From the NCBI RefSeq assembly GCF_023168145.1, contig NZ_BQYK01000001.1:33540-97539 (forward strand): a DNA stretch of 64,000 nt, in the 5' to 3' direction. Below are positions 17,533-26,200 of the stretch, one piece after another (the stretch's first letter is position 1; the number at the start of each line of letters is the position of its first letter). This DNA comes from Sporosarcina sp. NCCP-2222. GTDB taxonomy: Bacteria; Bacillota; Bacilli; Bacillales_A; Planococcaceae. The notes beneath the pieces are model-generated. The model saw only the letters and a list, made by a program, of their open reading frames with translations, had not been told where the DNA came from and did no database searches. The translations under genes were made by a program, and so were the position numbers.

Positions 17533-17566
17533 AAATAGCCGGTTCTTTTTGATAAAGAGCCGGCTT
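17533..17566 (-). terminator. Terminator downstream of the DUF4145 gene
   Basis: AGCCGGTTCTTT at 17537-17548 pairs with AAAGAGCCGGCT at 17554-17565 with one G-T pair. On the minus strand a T-rich stretch (ATTTTATTT) follows. Confidence 0.75.
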
Positions 17567-17662
17567 TTCGCCTAACGCTTATTTTTTTCTAAAATTCCTT
17601 CTTCAATAAACATGGCATTGTCAAGTATTTGTCCAATAGAGATACAATACATTACAGAAGGT

Positions 17663-18763
17663 TTATTTCCCTTTCAATTGCCCAAAGAGTTCTTCCACTT
17701 CTGCTAAACCAACGTCGTCATATTTAGTCAAAGTAGCCAGGTCTTTGGGAAGCTGCCCCACCCGTTCTATCTGGTCTTCTTGCAGCTGGTGAAAGAGACT
17801 GGGATGTCCATCGAATTCTTCCTCGGAGAGCGAAATATTCGCCAATGGGTCGGTAACGATGACATAATCCGACTTGTAAAACAGAATGAGTTTTCCTGGA
17901 TGCCCAAGCTCCACCTCACGTCTGGCTGTTTCTTCTTTAATTAAGTGTTTCAATTCTGTAAATAACATCTCGTCATGTTCTTCACTAAACCCTTCAACAT
18001 CCTCATGTAATCCTTCCAGATTATTCGGCAGCTCACTCATCACTCTCACTTCCTCTTCAGCTCCAAGTACAGAAAGGTAACTTTCTGACTTCTCGAATCT
18101 TTGAGGCAGCAGGAAGGCGTCCCGAAGAAAATGCGGGACTTCCAAGCTGCGGTCTTTATATACAATTGTGCGAACTGATGCGAGACCCGGCAGTGCGTCT
18201 TCAGGGGAACTTGAACTTGCAGCTGTCTCCATTTCTTCAGTGAGACCTTTATGTTGTTGAATGTTGGAACGGATTAAGGCTTCCATCTTTTGCAGCCGCT
18301 CTTCCAGTTCGGACACTTCGGTTTCATCACCTTTCCGAGGCTCCGGATCTTGATAAGCCGGCACTTTTATATCTTGAGGTGAGTATTTCTTCACATACCA
18401 TCGAACGATCAAATAGATCGCCTCCCAAGAAAGGAGTGCCTCAGAATATCGGAAATTTCTCGTTTCGTGCGCAGCTGAGTTTCCGTTCATCCGCACTTGA
18501 TGTAGTGCGTCAAGGACTTCCTTTTCCAACAAACCCTTCTTCTCCAGCAGATCAATCCTTTCTTTCAGTGTCAGATTATCTTCCCCTGACAGCTGTTCGG
18601 CAATCATCACCCGTTGGAGAATAGCTTCGACAAATGTCCGGGCATGCATCAACATGGTCTGTGGACTGGAATAAATACTCTTTTCAAGCCCGTTTGCCAT
18701 TTGGGACAAATCATCGGATATTGGTTCTAGAAAATGATAAAAATAGGATGGGTTATTTTCCAT
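17663..18763 (-). CDS. DUF4145-domain protein
   Basis: A 366-residue soluble protein. Residues 1-130 match the DUF4145 pattern: LMHARTFVEAILQRVM, LTLKERIDLLEKKG, then LDALHQVRMNGNSAAHE, a HEPN-like helical bundle often found at the N-terminus of type I restriction HsdR subunits and other nucleic acid systems. Here it is not fused to a nuclease or helicase. A short coiled-coil-like helix near residues 150-175 and an acidic C-terminal region of unknown fold follow. There are no restriction or helicase genes beside it. Function is unknown. Confidence 0.65.
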   Translation of the reverse strand: MENNPSYFYHFLEPISDDLSQMANGLEKSIYSSPQTMLMHARTFVEAILQRVMIAEQLSGEDNLTLKERIDLLEKKGLLEKEVLDALHQVRMNGNSAAHETRNFRYSEALLSWEAIYLIVRWYVKKYSPQDIKVPAYQDPEPRKGDETEVSELEERLQKMEALIRSNIQQHKGLTEEMETAASSSSPEDALPGLASVRTIVYKDRSLEVPHFLRDAFLLPQRFEKSESYLSVLGAEEEVRVMSELPNNLEGLHEDVEGFSEEHDEMLFTELKHLIKEETARREVELGHPGKLILFYKSDYVIVTDPLANISLSEEEFDGHPSLFHQLQEDQIERVGQLPKDLATLTKYDDVGLAEVEELFGQLKGK

Positions 18764-19014
18764 GGTAGGCAGGTCTCCTCATGTTAGCGTTGTATTTACT
18801 ACTGATCTTAAACGGTTCCCCTTTTCAAAATTCTATGTATATTGGGGCGCAATTTGCTTAGAAAGCAACTTATTTAATAGGCAATGCCTTGTAGTTTATT
18901 TTCCCCATTGTACTGCACCATTAAACAATCGGTGACCAGGGAGATTGGAAACGCCCATCTTACAGAGGGCATCCAATTGTATTGGTTACTATTCTTTCTT
19001 TATTCCTTTTCATG
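18764..19014. other. Intergenic region with no gene seen
   Basis: No ribosome binding site with a credible frame was found. It leads into the transposase remnant and may contain degraded 5' sequence of that element, but I could not match it. Confidence 0.4.
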
Positions 19015-19345
19015 GAACGCCAAATAACTTGCAAAGTACAAATATATATTTGGGTTGCAAGTAACCGTGACAATAAGACTTTTTCGAGGACATAAGGAAT
19101 GGGCAGATTAACTAGAGAGGTATTAGATAAAGCAATCGGTCATAAACTTTAGCAAGAAAACGTAATATGCACCGATTCTTAGCATTCCTCTAAAACGTAT
19201 GTGGCTGATAAAGGTTAGATGGCAAGATTCCTACGAAGGGTCTTTATCACATTCAAACCGTCAACCGTTACCATCGAAGCTTCGAGGATGGATGCAGCAA
19301 TCTCATGGAGTTGCAAGCAAATAATTGAACAAACTGAAATAAGAA
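19015..19345 (+). pseudogene. IS1595-family (ISXO2-like) transposase remnant
   Basis: Conceptual translation gives the order of a typical IS1595-type DDE transposase C-terminal half, broken by stops and frameshifts. IYIWVASNRDNKTFSRT is followed by a TAA, then GMGRLTREVLDKAIGHKL, a TAG, then NVICTDS with the catalytic aspartate, another TAG, HSSKTYVADKG, then in a second frame GLYHIQTVNRYH, and in a third LRGWMQQSHGVASK. No terminal inverted repeats were identified. It is an old, inactive fragment. Confidence 0.75.
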
Positions 19346-19390
19346 GATAAATGAGGTGATTCTATTTTAGAAAAACTCAGGAGAATTAAT

Positions 19391-19771
19391 ATGAAAACTG
19401 CTGTATATATGGGATTTATTTTTTACTCTTTGACTATCTTAATCCACTTTCTTATTATAAGTAAAATTATTCCATTCACTTGGGTTAATGGTGGAAGGTC
19501 TGAATCGTTAGCTGAACAGTTACCAGTATCTATAATAAATATCGTTATTTCTATAATTGGAGTAGTTTTTACGTTAATTGTTAGCAAAATTAAACTATAT
19601 AAATCCCTAAGAAGAATAACAGTTATATGTTGGTTTTTTGTTGTCCTTTGGTCTTTTGGATTTATTCAACAATTGTTTGGAACACCATTTGAACAAATGG
19701 TTTGTTCGATTGTATTGCTAATTGGAGTTATATCGAACCTGCGTATGGCGATCGAAAAAAAATCGATGTAA
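19391..19771 (+). CDS. Membrane protein, four predicted helices
   Basis: A 126-residue hydrophobic protein with helices at about residues 5-26, 46-66, 76-94 and 99-117. CAGGAG lies about eight bases before the ATG. No conserved motif was recognised. It lies just downstream of the transposase remnant and is more AT-rich than its neighbours, so it may be acquired sequence. Confidence 0.55.
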   Translation: MKTAVYMGFIFYSLTILIHFLIISKIIPFTWVNGGRSESLAEQLPVSIINIVISIIGVVFTLIVSKIKLYKSLRRITVICWFFVVLWSFGFIQQLFGTPFEQMVCSIVLLIGVISNLRMAIEKKSM

Positions 19772-19852
19772 CAATTTAATTAATAAATTTGTGAACAATT
19801 ACACATAAACTATAGGGGCAGTAGTTAAGAAAGCGAATAATATAATCATTAT

Positions 19853-19883
19853 AGAACTTCTACAAAATGGGAAGTTCTTTTTT
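19853..19883 (+). terminator. Terminator after the four-helix membrane protein gene
   Basis: AGAACTTC pairs with GAAGTTCT, followed by a T-run. Confidence 0.8.
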
Positions 19884-19914
19884 GCTATCAACAACAAAAA
19901 CTAACAAAGCTTAA

Positions 19915-19950
19915 AATAAAAAACCCTTTAGACAAAACACATCTAAAGGG
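19915..19950 (-). terminator. glmS terminator
   Basis: CCCTTTAGA at 19924-19932 pairs with TCTAAAGGG at 19942-19950. The minus-strand T-run (GGGTTTTTTATTTT) lies 30 to 60 bases after the glmS stop. Confidence 0.9.
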
Positions 19951-19980
19951 CATAAAAGGCAATTCTTTTTTTATTAAAAC

Positions 19981-21783
19981 TTATTCCACCGTCACACTTT
20001 TCGCTAAGTTCCGCGGCTTATCTACATCACATCCACGATGCAAGGAAGCATAATACGCAATCAGCTGCAACGGAACAACCGACACGATCGGTGTCAATAA
20101 TTCATGCACCGGCGGCAAGACGAAGCGGTCCCCTTCCTCTTCTGTACCTTCCATGGAAATGATGCATGGATGCGCTCCCCGAGCAACGACTTCTTTCACG
20201 TTTCCTCTAATATTGAGGCTAACGGATTTTTGAGTTGCAAGTGCAAAGACTGGCGTGCCCTCTTCGATAAGGGCGATCGTTCCATGTTTCAGTTCTCCAC
20301 CAGCAAAGCCTTCTGCTTGAATATAGGAAATCTCTTTTAGCTTGAGAGCACCTTCCAGGCTGACGTAGAAGTCTAGGTTGCGGCCAAGGAAGAAGGCGTT
20401 GCGTGTTGTTTCCAAGTACTCTTTTGCGATCTGTTCCATATCATCCTTCGAATCCACAAGGGTTTGGATGGCATTTGCCACGATGGAAAGTTCCTGTCTC
20501 AAATCAAAATCAGTTTCCCTGTTCAATTGTTTCGCTACAACGTACGCAGTTATCGCAAGTACCGCAACTTGTGCAGTGTATGCTTTTGTAGATGCAACTG
20601 CGATTTCCGGGCCAGCGTGAAGCAGCAAAGTATGATCCGCTTCCCGTGATAATGTGGAGCCCGGAACGTTGGTCATTGTAATTGTCGGATAGCCGAGCGC
20701 TTTAATTTTCACGAGCACTTGGCGGCTGTCCGCAGTTTCACCTGATTGGGTGATGAATAAAAACAACGGCTTCTTCGAGAGCAATGGCATGTTATAGCCG
20801 AATTCGCTGGAAATATGAACTTCGACAGGAATGCCTGCAAGCTTTTCAAAATATTGTTTGCCGATCAAGCCCGCATGGTAGCTTGTGCCCGCTGCGATGA
20901 TGTAGAGTCGATCGGCGTCTTGAATCGCTTGGATAATCGCCGGATCAATTGTAAGTTCTTCTTGCCCGTTTGTATAAGCTGTTAATATCTTACGCATGAC
21001 GCCTGGCTGCTCATCAATTTCTTTGAGCATATAATGCGGGTACGTCCCTTTTTCAATATCGCTCATGTCCAGTTTTGCTGTATATGGCGCGCGGTTGATG
21101 TCCGTACCGTCGAGTGTCATGATGCGGATCGCATCCTTAGTAACAAGGACAACTTCTTCATCATGCAGCTCGATGAACTGGTCTGTCAGCTGCAGCATCG
21201 CCATCGCGTCGGATGCGACGACATTGAAGCCATCCCCAACACCGACAAGCAATGGGCTGCGGTTTTTAGCTACGTAAATAGTACCTTGGTCTTCGGAATC
21301 GAGCATTGCGATTGCGTAGGAACCATGTAATAAGGAAAGTGTATGCCGGAATGCAGCTTCCGTAGCCATCCCTTCTTTGACAAACACCTCAACCAACTGC
21401 ACAATAACTTCCGTATCGGTATCCGAATTCATTTTGACGCCTTGCAAATATTGCTTTTGAAGCTGAACATAATTTTCAATGACTCCATTATGCACCAATG
21501 TGAAACGTCCTGATTCGCTTTGGTGAGGATGAGAGTTTTTCTGATCTGGAATTCCGTGTGTTGCCCATCTCGTATGGCCAATCCCAGTCTTTGAGTCAAT
21601 AGAAGGGTCAACGGCATTGCGCAAATCTGCAATCCGCCCTTTTTCTTTGATAACTTTTACACCGTCTGCAGTGAGCAGTCCAAGACCTGCTGAATCGTAC
21701 CCACGGTATTCAAGTTTTTCAAGCCCTTTTAATAAAATCTCTTTCGTATCCTGCTCGCCAATATAACCGACAATTCCACACAT
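19981..21783 (-). CDS. glmS: Glutamine-fructose-6-phosphate aminotransferase (isomerising)
   Basis: A 600-residue enzyme that makes glucosamine-6-phosphate from fructose-6-phosphate and glutamine, the first step of cell-wall amino-sugar synthesis. The N-terminus MCGIVGYIG supplies the catalytic cysteine of the glutaminase domain (residues 1-230), and TRWATHG is present. Two SIS domains follow, with SGETADS in the first and the C-terminal [11 protein letters not shown] tail characteristic of GlmS. ATG at 21781-21783 follows GAGGAGG. Expression is controlled by the ribozyme in its leader. In B. subtilis glmS follows glmM; here it stands alone. Confidence 0.97.
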   Translation of the reverse strand: MCGIVGYIGEQDTKEILLKGLEKLEYRGYDSAGLGLLTADGVKVIKEKGRIADLRNAVDPSIDSKTGIGHTRWATHGIPDQKNSHPHQSESGRFTLVHNGVIENYVQLQKQYLQGVKMNSDTDTEVIVQLVEVFVKEGMATEAAFRHTLSLLHGSYAIAMLDSEDQGTIYVAKNRSPLLVGVGDGFNVVASDAMAMLQLTDQFIELHDEEVVLVTKDAIRIMTLDGTDINRAPYTAKLDMSDIEKGTYPHYMLKEIDEQPGVMRKILTAYTNGQEELTIDPAIIQAIQDADRLYIIAAGTSYHAGLIGKQYFEKLAGIPVEVHISSEFGYNMPLLSKKPLFLFITQSGETADSRQVLVKIKALGYPTITMTNVPGSTLSREADHTLLLHAGPEIAVASTKAYTAQVAVLAITAYVVAKQLNRETDFDLRQELSIVANAIQTLVDSKDDMEQIAKEYLETTRNAFFLGRNLDFYVSLEGALKLKEISYIQAEGFAGGELKHGTIALIEEGTPVFALATQKSVSLNIRGNVKEVVARGAHPCIISMEGTEEEGDRFVLPPVHELLTPIVSVVPLQLIAYYASLHRGCDVDKPRNLAKSVTVE

Positions 21784-21804
21784 ATTGATTTCCTCCTCTT
21801 GAAG

Positions 21805-22017
21805 AAATGGCAAAGTTCACCTCGGGATGTCCGAAGTGTTTGCCTTTCACTTGTTAGAATAGCCTTCTTGCCTCATTGTCCGTCTGATCACTCAAATGTT
21901 TTGTAGGCAAAAGTTACAATCGGGCATTTCGATCGGGAGGCATCCGCCGAATGTTTCGATACTCCTCCACCTCGTCTGCTGGGATGTGGATCATCCGATT
22001 TCCCCAGCACTGGCGCT
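21805..22017 (-). ncRNA. glmS ribozyme (glucosamine-6-phosphate riboswitch)
   Basis: On the minus strand the leader starts AGCGCCAG, followed by ACGAGGTGGAGGAG, TATCGA and TTCGGCGGATGCCTCCCG, which are the conserved core segments of the self-cleaving glmS RNA. Cleavage is expected between A (22017) and G (22016). Downstream stems (P3/P4 region) continue to about 21805; that 3' boundary is approximate. Binding of GlcN6P activates cleavage and lowers glmS mRNA stability. Confidence 0.93.
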
Positions 22018-22083
22018 ATAATTGGTTTCCATTTGGCCGCAAATTTCCCTCCTTGGCACAGGTCAGTAAAAACCGACCCGTTA

Positions 22084-22113
22084 ATCATACAAAACTCGCT
22101 ATTTTTTTGTCAA
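22084..22113 (-). promoter_or_regulatory. Sigma-A-type promoter of glmS
   Basis: On the minus strand TTGACA (22108-22113) and TATGAT (22084-22089) are separated by 18 bases. The predicted start lies about 60 bases before the ribozyme cleavage site. Confidence 0.7.
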
Positions 22114-22169
22114 TCTATAGAGTAAGTCCGATTATTCAGGTAGTATGGAAGTTATTTAAAAGGCATCTG

Positions 22170-22637
22170 TTAGTTTAACAACTTCTTTAAGTCAATTCTT
22201 GTATAGGTTTTAGCGTAAGTCGAACCATCAACATTATAATATATGGCTTTTTTTATATATGGATCTGAGATGGGATCATAACCGTTTTTACTAATTAACT
22301 TCAACATTTTGGGATTCTCTATTGGGTCTACACTTACAAATACTTCACGATGGCCGAATCTCATGGCTATATTCTCTCTATACGTAATCAATTCAGAGCC
22401 TATTCCAATACCCCGATACTCCTCCTTTACATATAAGTCGCTTAACTTAGGAAACAAAGATCCCTTTAATTTAAGAACTCCAAAACCTAATATCAGTCCA
22501 TTTTGTTCAGCGACTGCAAAATATACTTCCTTCTTAGCAAATTGCCTTACATAATTCGAGAATAATTCTTTATTATTCCTTATCCGACATAAGCCAAGGA
22601 TATCGTTATCATTCGCCAACCTTATATTGATTTCCAT
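22170..22637 (-). CDS. GNAT acetyltransferase
   Basis: A 155-residue single-domain acetyltransferase. The acetyl-CoA loop is EYRGIGIGSELI near residues 73-84, preceded by the strand SDLYVKE and followed by VFVSVDPIENPKMLKLISKNGY. ATG follows GGAAGG. The sequence is AT-richer than glmS. The substrate is unknown and it is monocistronic. Confidence 0.75.
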   Translation of the reverse strand: MEINIRLANDNDILGLCRIRNNKELFSNYVRQFAKKEVYFAVAEQNGLILGFGVLKLKGSLFPKLSDLYVKEEYRGIGIGSELITYRENIAMRFGHREVFVSVDPIENPKMLKLISKNGYDPISDPYIKKAIYYNVDGSTYAKTYTRIDLKKLLN

Positions 22638-22736
22638 CTTAGTTATCCTTCCCTATTCCCATAAATTTAAAAGGATAGATAGAGCTTAGTAAATAAGCTC
22701 TTCTATCCTTTGCATTTTCTACTATGGAATTACCCC

Positions 22737-23402
22737 TTATCCTTTAACCGTTTCCCATTTATCAATGCGTTTTTGCAAAGATTTCCGCCATTCTTCTGCT
22801 AGTGGTTCAATGGCAACAATGCGCTTCATCGCGTCCACATCTTTTTGGCCACGGAAATAAATTTCATTGCAATAGGCAATGGAGATTTGATCCGGATGCT
22901 GTTCGATGAGTGTGATAGAGGAATCGCTTTTAACAAGCCCTTCCTTAATTACTCTGCATAGATAGCCGGTATAGCCTGTATCAATCATTCGCTTCATGAT
23001 GAGCGGCAAGCCGGTCCGTTTGTTAATGGTGCTGCATGGCACCCTTCCTTGAGTCACTTGGATAACGGCTTCTCCAACTTGATAGATATCCCCTACATAG
23101 ACGTCTCGTTCTACCATATTCATGACCGTTAAGTTTTCTCCAAACGTGGAACGGGGCAGAGGCCGTTCAAACTCATCCTCCCATTGAGCATAATGTTCGA
23201 ATGGATAGATGCACACCGCCCGGTCCGGCCCCCCGTGAAAACGCAAATCCGCTACGCCGTCTCCATTGAATCCGTCCTTTGTCAAGAACGCCTCCGCAAT
23301 TTGGTCCTTACAAATACCCGTTACCATTTCCTTTGACTCTTCGTAAACAACTGTTTTCGGTTTGCCGATTGAAAAAGTGACAATTTCCCGATTAACCAAC
23401 AT
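22737..23402 (-). CDS. MOSC-domain protein (YiiM-like)
   Basis: About 221 residues. The MOSC beta-barrel core shows FHGGPDRAVCIYPFEHY near residues 55-71, FGENLTV near residue 88, and the conserved cysteine in TQGRVPCSTINKR near residue 122. A C-terminal helical region follows. Bacterial YiiM-type proteins bind molybdenum cofactor and reduce N-hydroxylated compounds such as 6-hydroxylaminopurine. ATG at 23402 lies about five bases after GGAGGG. It stands alone. Confidence 0.85.
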   Translation of the reverse strand: MLVNREIVTFSIGKPKTVVYEESKEMVTGICKDQIAEAFLTKDGFNGDGVADLRFHGGPDRAVCIYPFEHYAQWEDEFERPLPRSTFGENLTVMNMVERDVYVGDIYQVGEAVIQVTQGRVPCSTINKRTGLPLIMKRMIDTGYTGYLCRVIKEGLVKSDSSITLIEQHPDQISIAYCNEIYFRGQKDVDAMKRIVAIEPLAEEWRKSLQKRIDKWETVKG

Positions 23403-23529
23403 AAATCCCTCCACCATTTGATATGTATTTCATTAACTATATAGTATTTTTTCAAAATTGTTTAGGGAAAACTTGTATAAGATGAATTCACACCAATTCC
23501 CATGAGTATATATAGCAAGGAGTAATTCG

Positions 23530-23737
23530 ATGAGCGAATATTAAGTTGATCATTGTCCACAATGCGGTGAAACAGAGATGAGACGCAGAAAACAAAGTGG
23601 CTACGGGAACGATTTCTCCCTGTGGAATATTAGGGTTTGGGACAGCCTTGATTCATTTGATATGTACCGATTGCGGATGAATCCTTGGAAGTTATGTTGA
23701 TGATCATAGCTCTTTCCGAAAGATGGTGGAGAAGTGA
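23530..23737 (+). pseudogene. Decayed small zinc-ribbon protein
   Basis: ATG at 23530 follows AAGGAG. The product begins MSEY, meets a TAA as its fifth codon, then continues VDHCPQCGETEMRRRKQSGYG. A frameshift follows, after which ALIHLICTDCG can be read, then a TGA and ILGSYVDDHSSFRKMVEK to TGA 23735-23737. CPQCG and CTDCG form the two knuckles of a zinc ribbon. With two stops and a frameshift it is not functional. Confidence 0.65.
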
Positions 23738-23741
23738 ATAA

Positions 23742-23775
23742 AAACGAACCGCCCCGGTGTTGGACGGTTCGTTTA
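23742..23775 (-). terminator. Terminator hairpin
   Basis: AAACGAACCG pairs with CGGTTCGTTT. On the minus strand TTTTTATTC follows, ending the small membrane protein gene. Confidence 0.85.
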
Positions 23776-23781
23776 AAATTT

Positions 23782-24000
23782 TTATCGATTAGACGATTCC
23801 GTCTTCATTTTCTTGCGATAGGAATGGCGCCAGATGTAATAGATAGTCCATGCGATAAGCGGAATCAATTGGACGATTGGATTGTATTTGTTTTGCATAT
23901 TACAAATCCATACCAAACCTGCAATAAAAAACGGTACCATTATATACATATACATTCGAACTTCTTTGTTTTTAAAATTGCATTCAAATCTGCCAGCCAT
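23782..24000 (-). CDS. Small membrane protein, two predicted helices
   Basis: A 72-residue protein with hydrophobic segments at about residues 16-34 and 42-57 and a basic C-terminus (RHSYRKKMK). GAGGTG precedes the ATG by about seven bases. No family was recognised. Confidence 0.6.
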   Translation of the reverse strand: MAGRFECNFKNKEVRMYMYIMVPFFIAGLVWICNMQNKYNPIVQLIPLIAWTIYYIWRHSYRKKMKTESSNR

Positions 24001-24076
24001 TCGTACTCACCTCACTATCTTTAAATTGATACGCGAACATCCCTTGCCATCTATACGAATTGCAACACAGGAAGTT

Positions 24077-24637
24077 TCATTTTTCTGTAAATTTTTCTAC
24101 CACATAGTGATCATATAATTCCTTTTCGATGAAGACCTCACCGATCCACTGAAATCCACATTTTTCGACTACCCTTTTCGATGCAATATTGTTTGGAAGC
24201 ACGACAGCGTTCACTTGAGTAACGTCCGTATGCGTAAATAAATAATTTACCAACCCTTTGACAGCTTGAGATGTATAGCCTTTACTGCTGTGCCTTGTGG
24301 ACATTGCGTAGGCAACCTCCCTGTTTGGCACAGGTAATTCCTCTTTAATTCCGGTATTGCAAAATCCGATAAATTCGCCGGTTTCTTTTAAAATAATGCC
24401 GAGCTTTAAAAAATGCTGACCGATTTTAGGTACAGCCTCGAGGAATCGTTTGTTGTCTGGTATCTCATAATGCCTGACCCATTCCAGCCGTTGTTCCCTT
24501 GTGGATCGCCAATCCGGTAAATATTCATATACTTCTGGTTCTGAAGTCAATTGATAAATAGCGTCCACATCATCAATACAGAACTCTCTTAATAGGATAT
24601 CCCCACAGTCGATTGTAAAAGTTTTTTCTTTACTCAT
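24077..24637 (-). CDS. GNAT acetyltransferase, RimJ/RimL type
   Basis: A 186-residue enzyme opening with ILLREFCIDDVDAIYQL, typical of ribosomal-protein acetyltransferase relatives. The acetyl-CoA loop region reads SSKGYTSQAVKGLVNYLF near residues 118-135, and NNIASKRVVEKCGFQ is the usual C-terminal motif. The R/Q-x-x-G-x-G/A loop is degenerate (SSKGYTSQ), but this occurs in the family. ATG follows AAGGAG. The substrate is unknown. Confidence 0.75.
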   Translation of the reverse strand: MSKEKTFTIDCGDILLREFCIDDVDAIYQLTSEPEVYEYLPDWRSTREQRLEWVRHYEIPDNKRFLEAVPKIGQHFLKLGIILKETGEFIGFCNTGIKEELPVPNREVAYAMSTRHSSKGYTSQAVKGLVNYLFTHTDVTQVNAVVLPNNIASKRVVEKCGFQWIGEVFIEKELYDHYVVEKFTEK

Positions 24638-24761
24638 ACGAAGCTCCTTACTTTTGCTAGTTGGCTACTATTTGACAAACAAATTTCCCTAGATAAACCT
24701 ATCAAACAGCGGTTAAAACCATCACTTACTTAAGCATTCTAACAGGATTACTTAAGATGTA

Positions 24762-24796
24762 AAAAATTGCCCCTCTATGCATAAATAAAGGGGCAA
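24762..24796 (-). terminator. Terminator downstream of the hprK-like gene
   Basis: TTGCCCCT at 24767-24774 pairs with AGGGGCAA at 24789-24796. The minus strand continues with six T. Confidence 0.85.
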
Positions 24797-24806
24797 TCCA
24801 ACGATA

Positions 24807-25736
24807 TTACTTTTTAGACTCTTCCTCAAACTCTGATTCAAGCCGCTTCATAAATTCCTCTGCCGCACTATACCCTTGCTGCTGCAAATACCAATTGTTG
24901 GCCGCTGCTTCAATGAGTCCTGCCACATCACGACCAGGCTGCAGCTGGATCTGGATATGCGGAATCGGAACATCCATGTAGTATTTGTATTTTTGATCAA
25001 GTTCCAGTTCATTATTAAGCGCATTTTCCTGCCATTCCGTCAGTTCAATGTCGAGTGCGATTCTCGTTTCCTCTTGGAAAGCCGCGCGGCCGTATAAACG
25101 AACTACGTTGAGAAGGCCAATACTACGCAAGGCGAGAAACTCTTTATTTTTCTCGTCATGGCTGCCAAGTAATGTTTGCGGGCTCAGTTTCTTTAGGACC
25201 ACAATATCATCGGCAACGAGGCGATGTCCGCGTCCAATTAGGGTGTGTGCAGTTTCACTTTTTCCAACGCCCGATTTTCCACGAAGCAAAATGCCAATCC
25301 CTGAAACATTTACACAGACGCCATGAATAGCTATTTCCTGTGCCATCGCTTTGATGACATATGCATCGAGCTTCGCAATTAGCTCGCTCATGGAGTCCTT
25401 TGTCCGCAAAACAGGAATATGCTCCTCCGTGCAATACTGGCGCAGACCAAGCGGTTCTTCCTGATTGGACGTGATGATAATGCACGGCGGATCATAAGTC
25501 ACAATATTACCGATCCGCATCTTGCAATCCTCATCCGAGAGCGTATGCAAGTAATTGATTTCATTTGTGCCAAGAATCTGGACATACTCAGTCGTAATGA
25601 AATCAAACTTCCCCATGAATTCCAATCCGGGGCGGCGAACTTTCGAATGCTTCAAAGGTCGATGCAATTCATTCTCCCCCACCAAAACTTCAAATCGGAA
25701 TCGCTCTACTATATCGCCCACCGTAACTGTTTTCAT
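24807..25736 (-). CDS. hprK: HPr kinase/phosphorylase paralogue
   Basis: A 309-residue protein with the HprK two-domain layout. The C-terminal kinase domain has H139 in IHGV, Walker A GKSGVGKS at residues 153-160 and VADD at 174-177. HprK phosphorylates Ser46 of HPr and so governs carbon catabolite control. This copy departs from B. subtilis HprK in the signature segment, reading LALRSIGLLNV (201-211) where the usual form is LEIRGLGIINV, and has QLQPGRD where VRPGRN is usual. It lacks the common lgt neighbour. It may be a second, specialised copy; the symbol is given by homology only. Confidence 0.8.
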   Translation of the reverse strand: MKTVTVGDIVERFRFEVLVGENELHRPLKHSKVRRPGLEFMGKFDFITTEYVQILGTNEINYLHTLSDEDCKMRIGNIVTYDPPCIIITSNQEEPLGLRQYCTEEHIPVLRTKDSMSELIAKLDAYVIKAMAQEIAIHGVCVNVSGIGILLRGKSGVGKSETAHTLIGRGHRLVADDIVVLKKLSPQTLLGSHDEKNKEFLALRSIGLLNVVRLYGRAAFQEETRIALDIELTEWQENALNNELELDQKYKYYMDVPIPHIQIQLQPGRDVAGLIEAAANNWYLQQQGYSAAEEFMKRLESEFEEESKK

Positions 25737-26200
25737 AACCGGTCACCTTTCGTTTCACAATGAATTTGCCTTATTATAACATGGGCTGATCAAAATATGG
25801 TTTTCGATTTGACAACGTTGCATAAATTGGCTAGAAATCACTTAAGTTTTTCCTCTATGAAACCCATTTGTAAATGTTTGTTTATACAAACAGACATATA
25901 ATTGAAAAATCTCTTACCATTATTATTTCTAAACGGGCTCTCGGTAACCAGCAGAGCATCTTGTCTCAGATGTTTAGACGGTTTTTATCGTGTTCCATAT
26001 TTCTCAAACAATCAGTGATTTTCCGACTCCTAAACTAGCCTATCAGGCATAATTCTCAATTATTCAGCGTTTCATTTCGCAAAAATCCGTCTACAAAATA
26101 CATACGAGCACCCTCTCTGCAGCCCGAATCGGTTTACGCAACCGACTTAGCGGCAATACTCTCCATAACGATTGCATTCTGACAGTCAGGAGGGTGTTGC
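25737..26200. other. Long divergent intergenic region with a possible promoter
   Basis: On the plus strand TTGACA (25809-25814) and TAGAAA (25832-25837) are 17 bases apart, which would give a leader of about 360 bases for the DUF2243-ctaG operon. A TGTTTG-TTTATA-CAAACA inverted repeat lies at 25875-25892, and CGGTT-TACGC-AACCG lies near 26132-26146. No open gene was found. Confidence 0.4.

Noticed and set aside
17663..19345. Intact defence island
   Set aside because: Only one DUF4145 protein and transposase debris are present; no restriction, nuclease or helicase genes were found.
20104..21330. Several plus-strand open frames across glmS
   Set aside because: They are shadows of the long, highly conserved glmS gene on the other strand.
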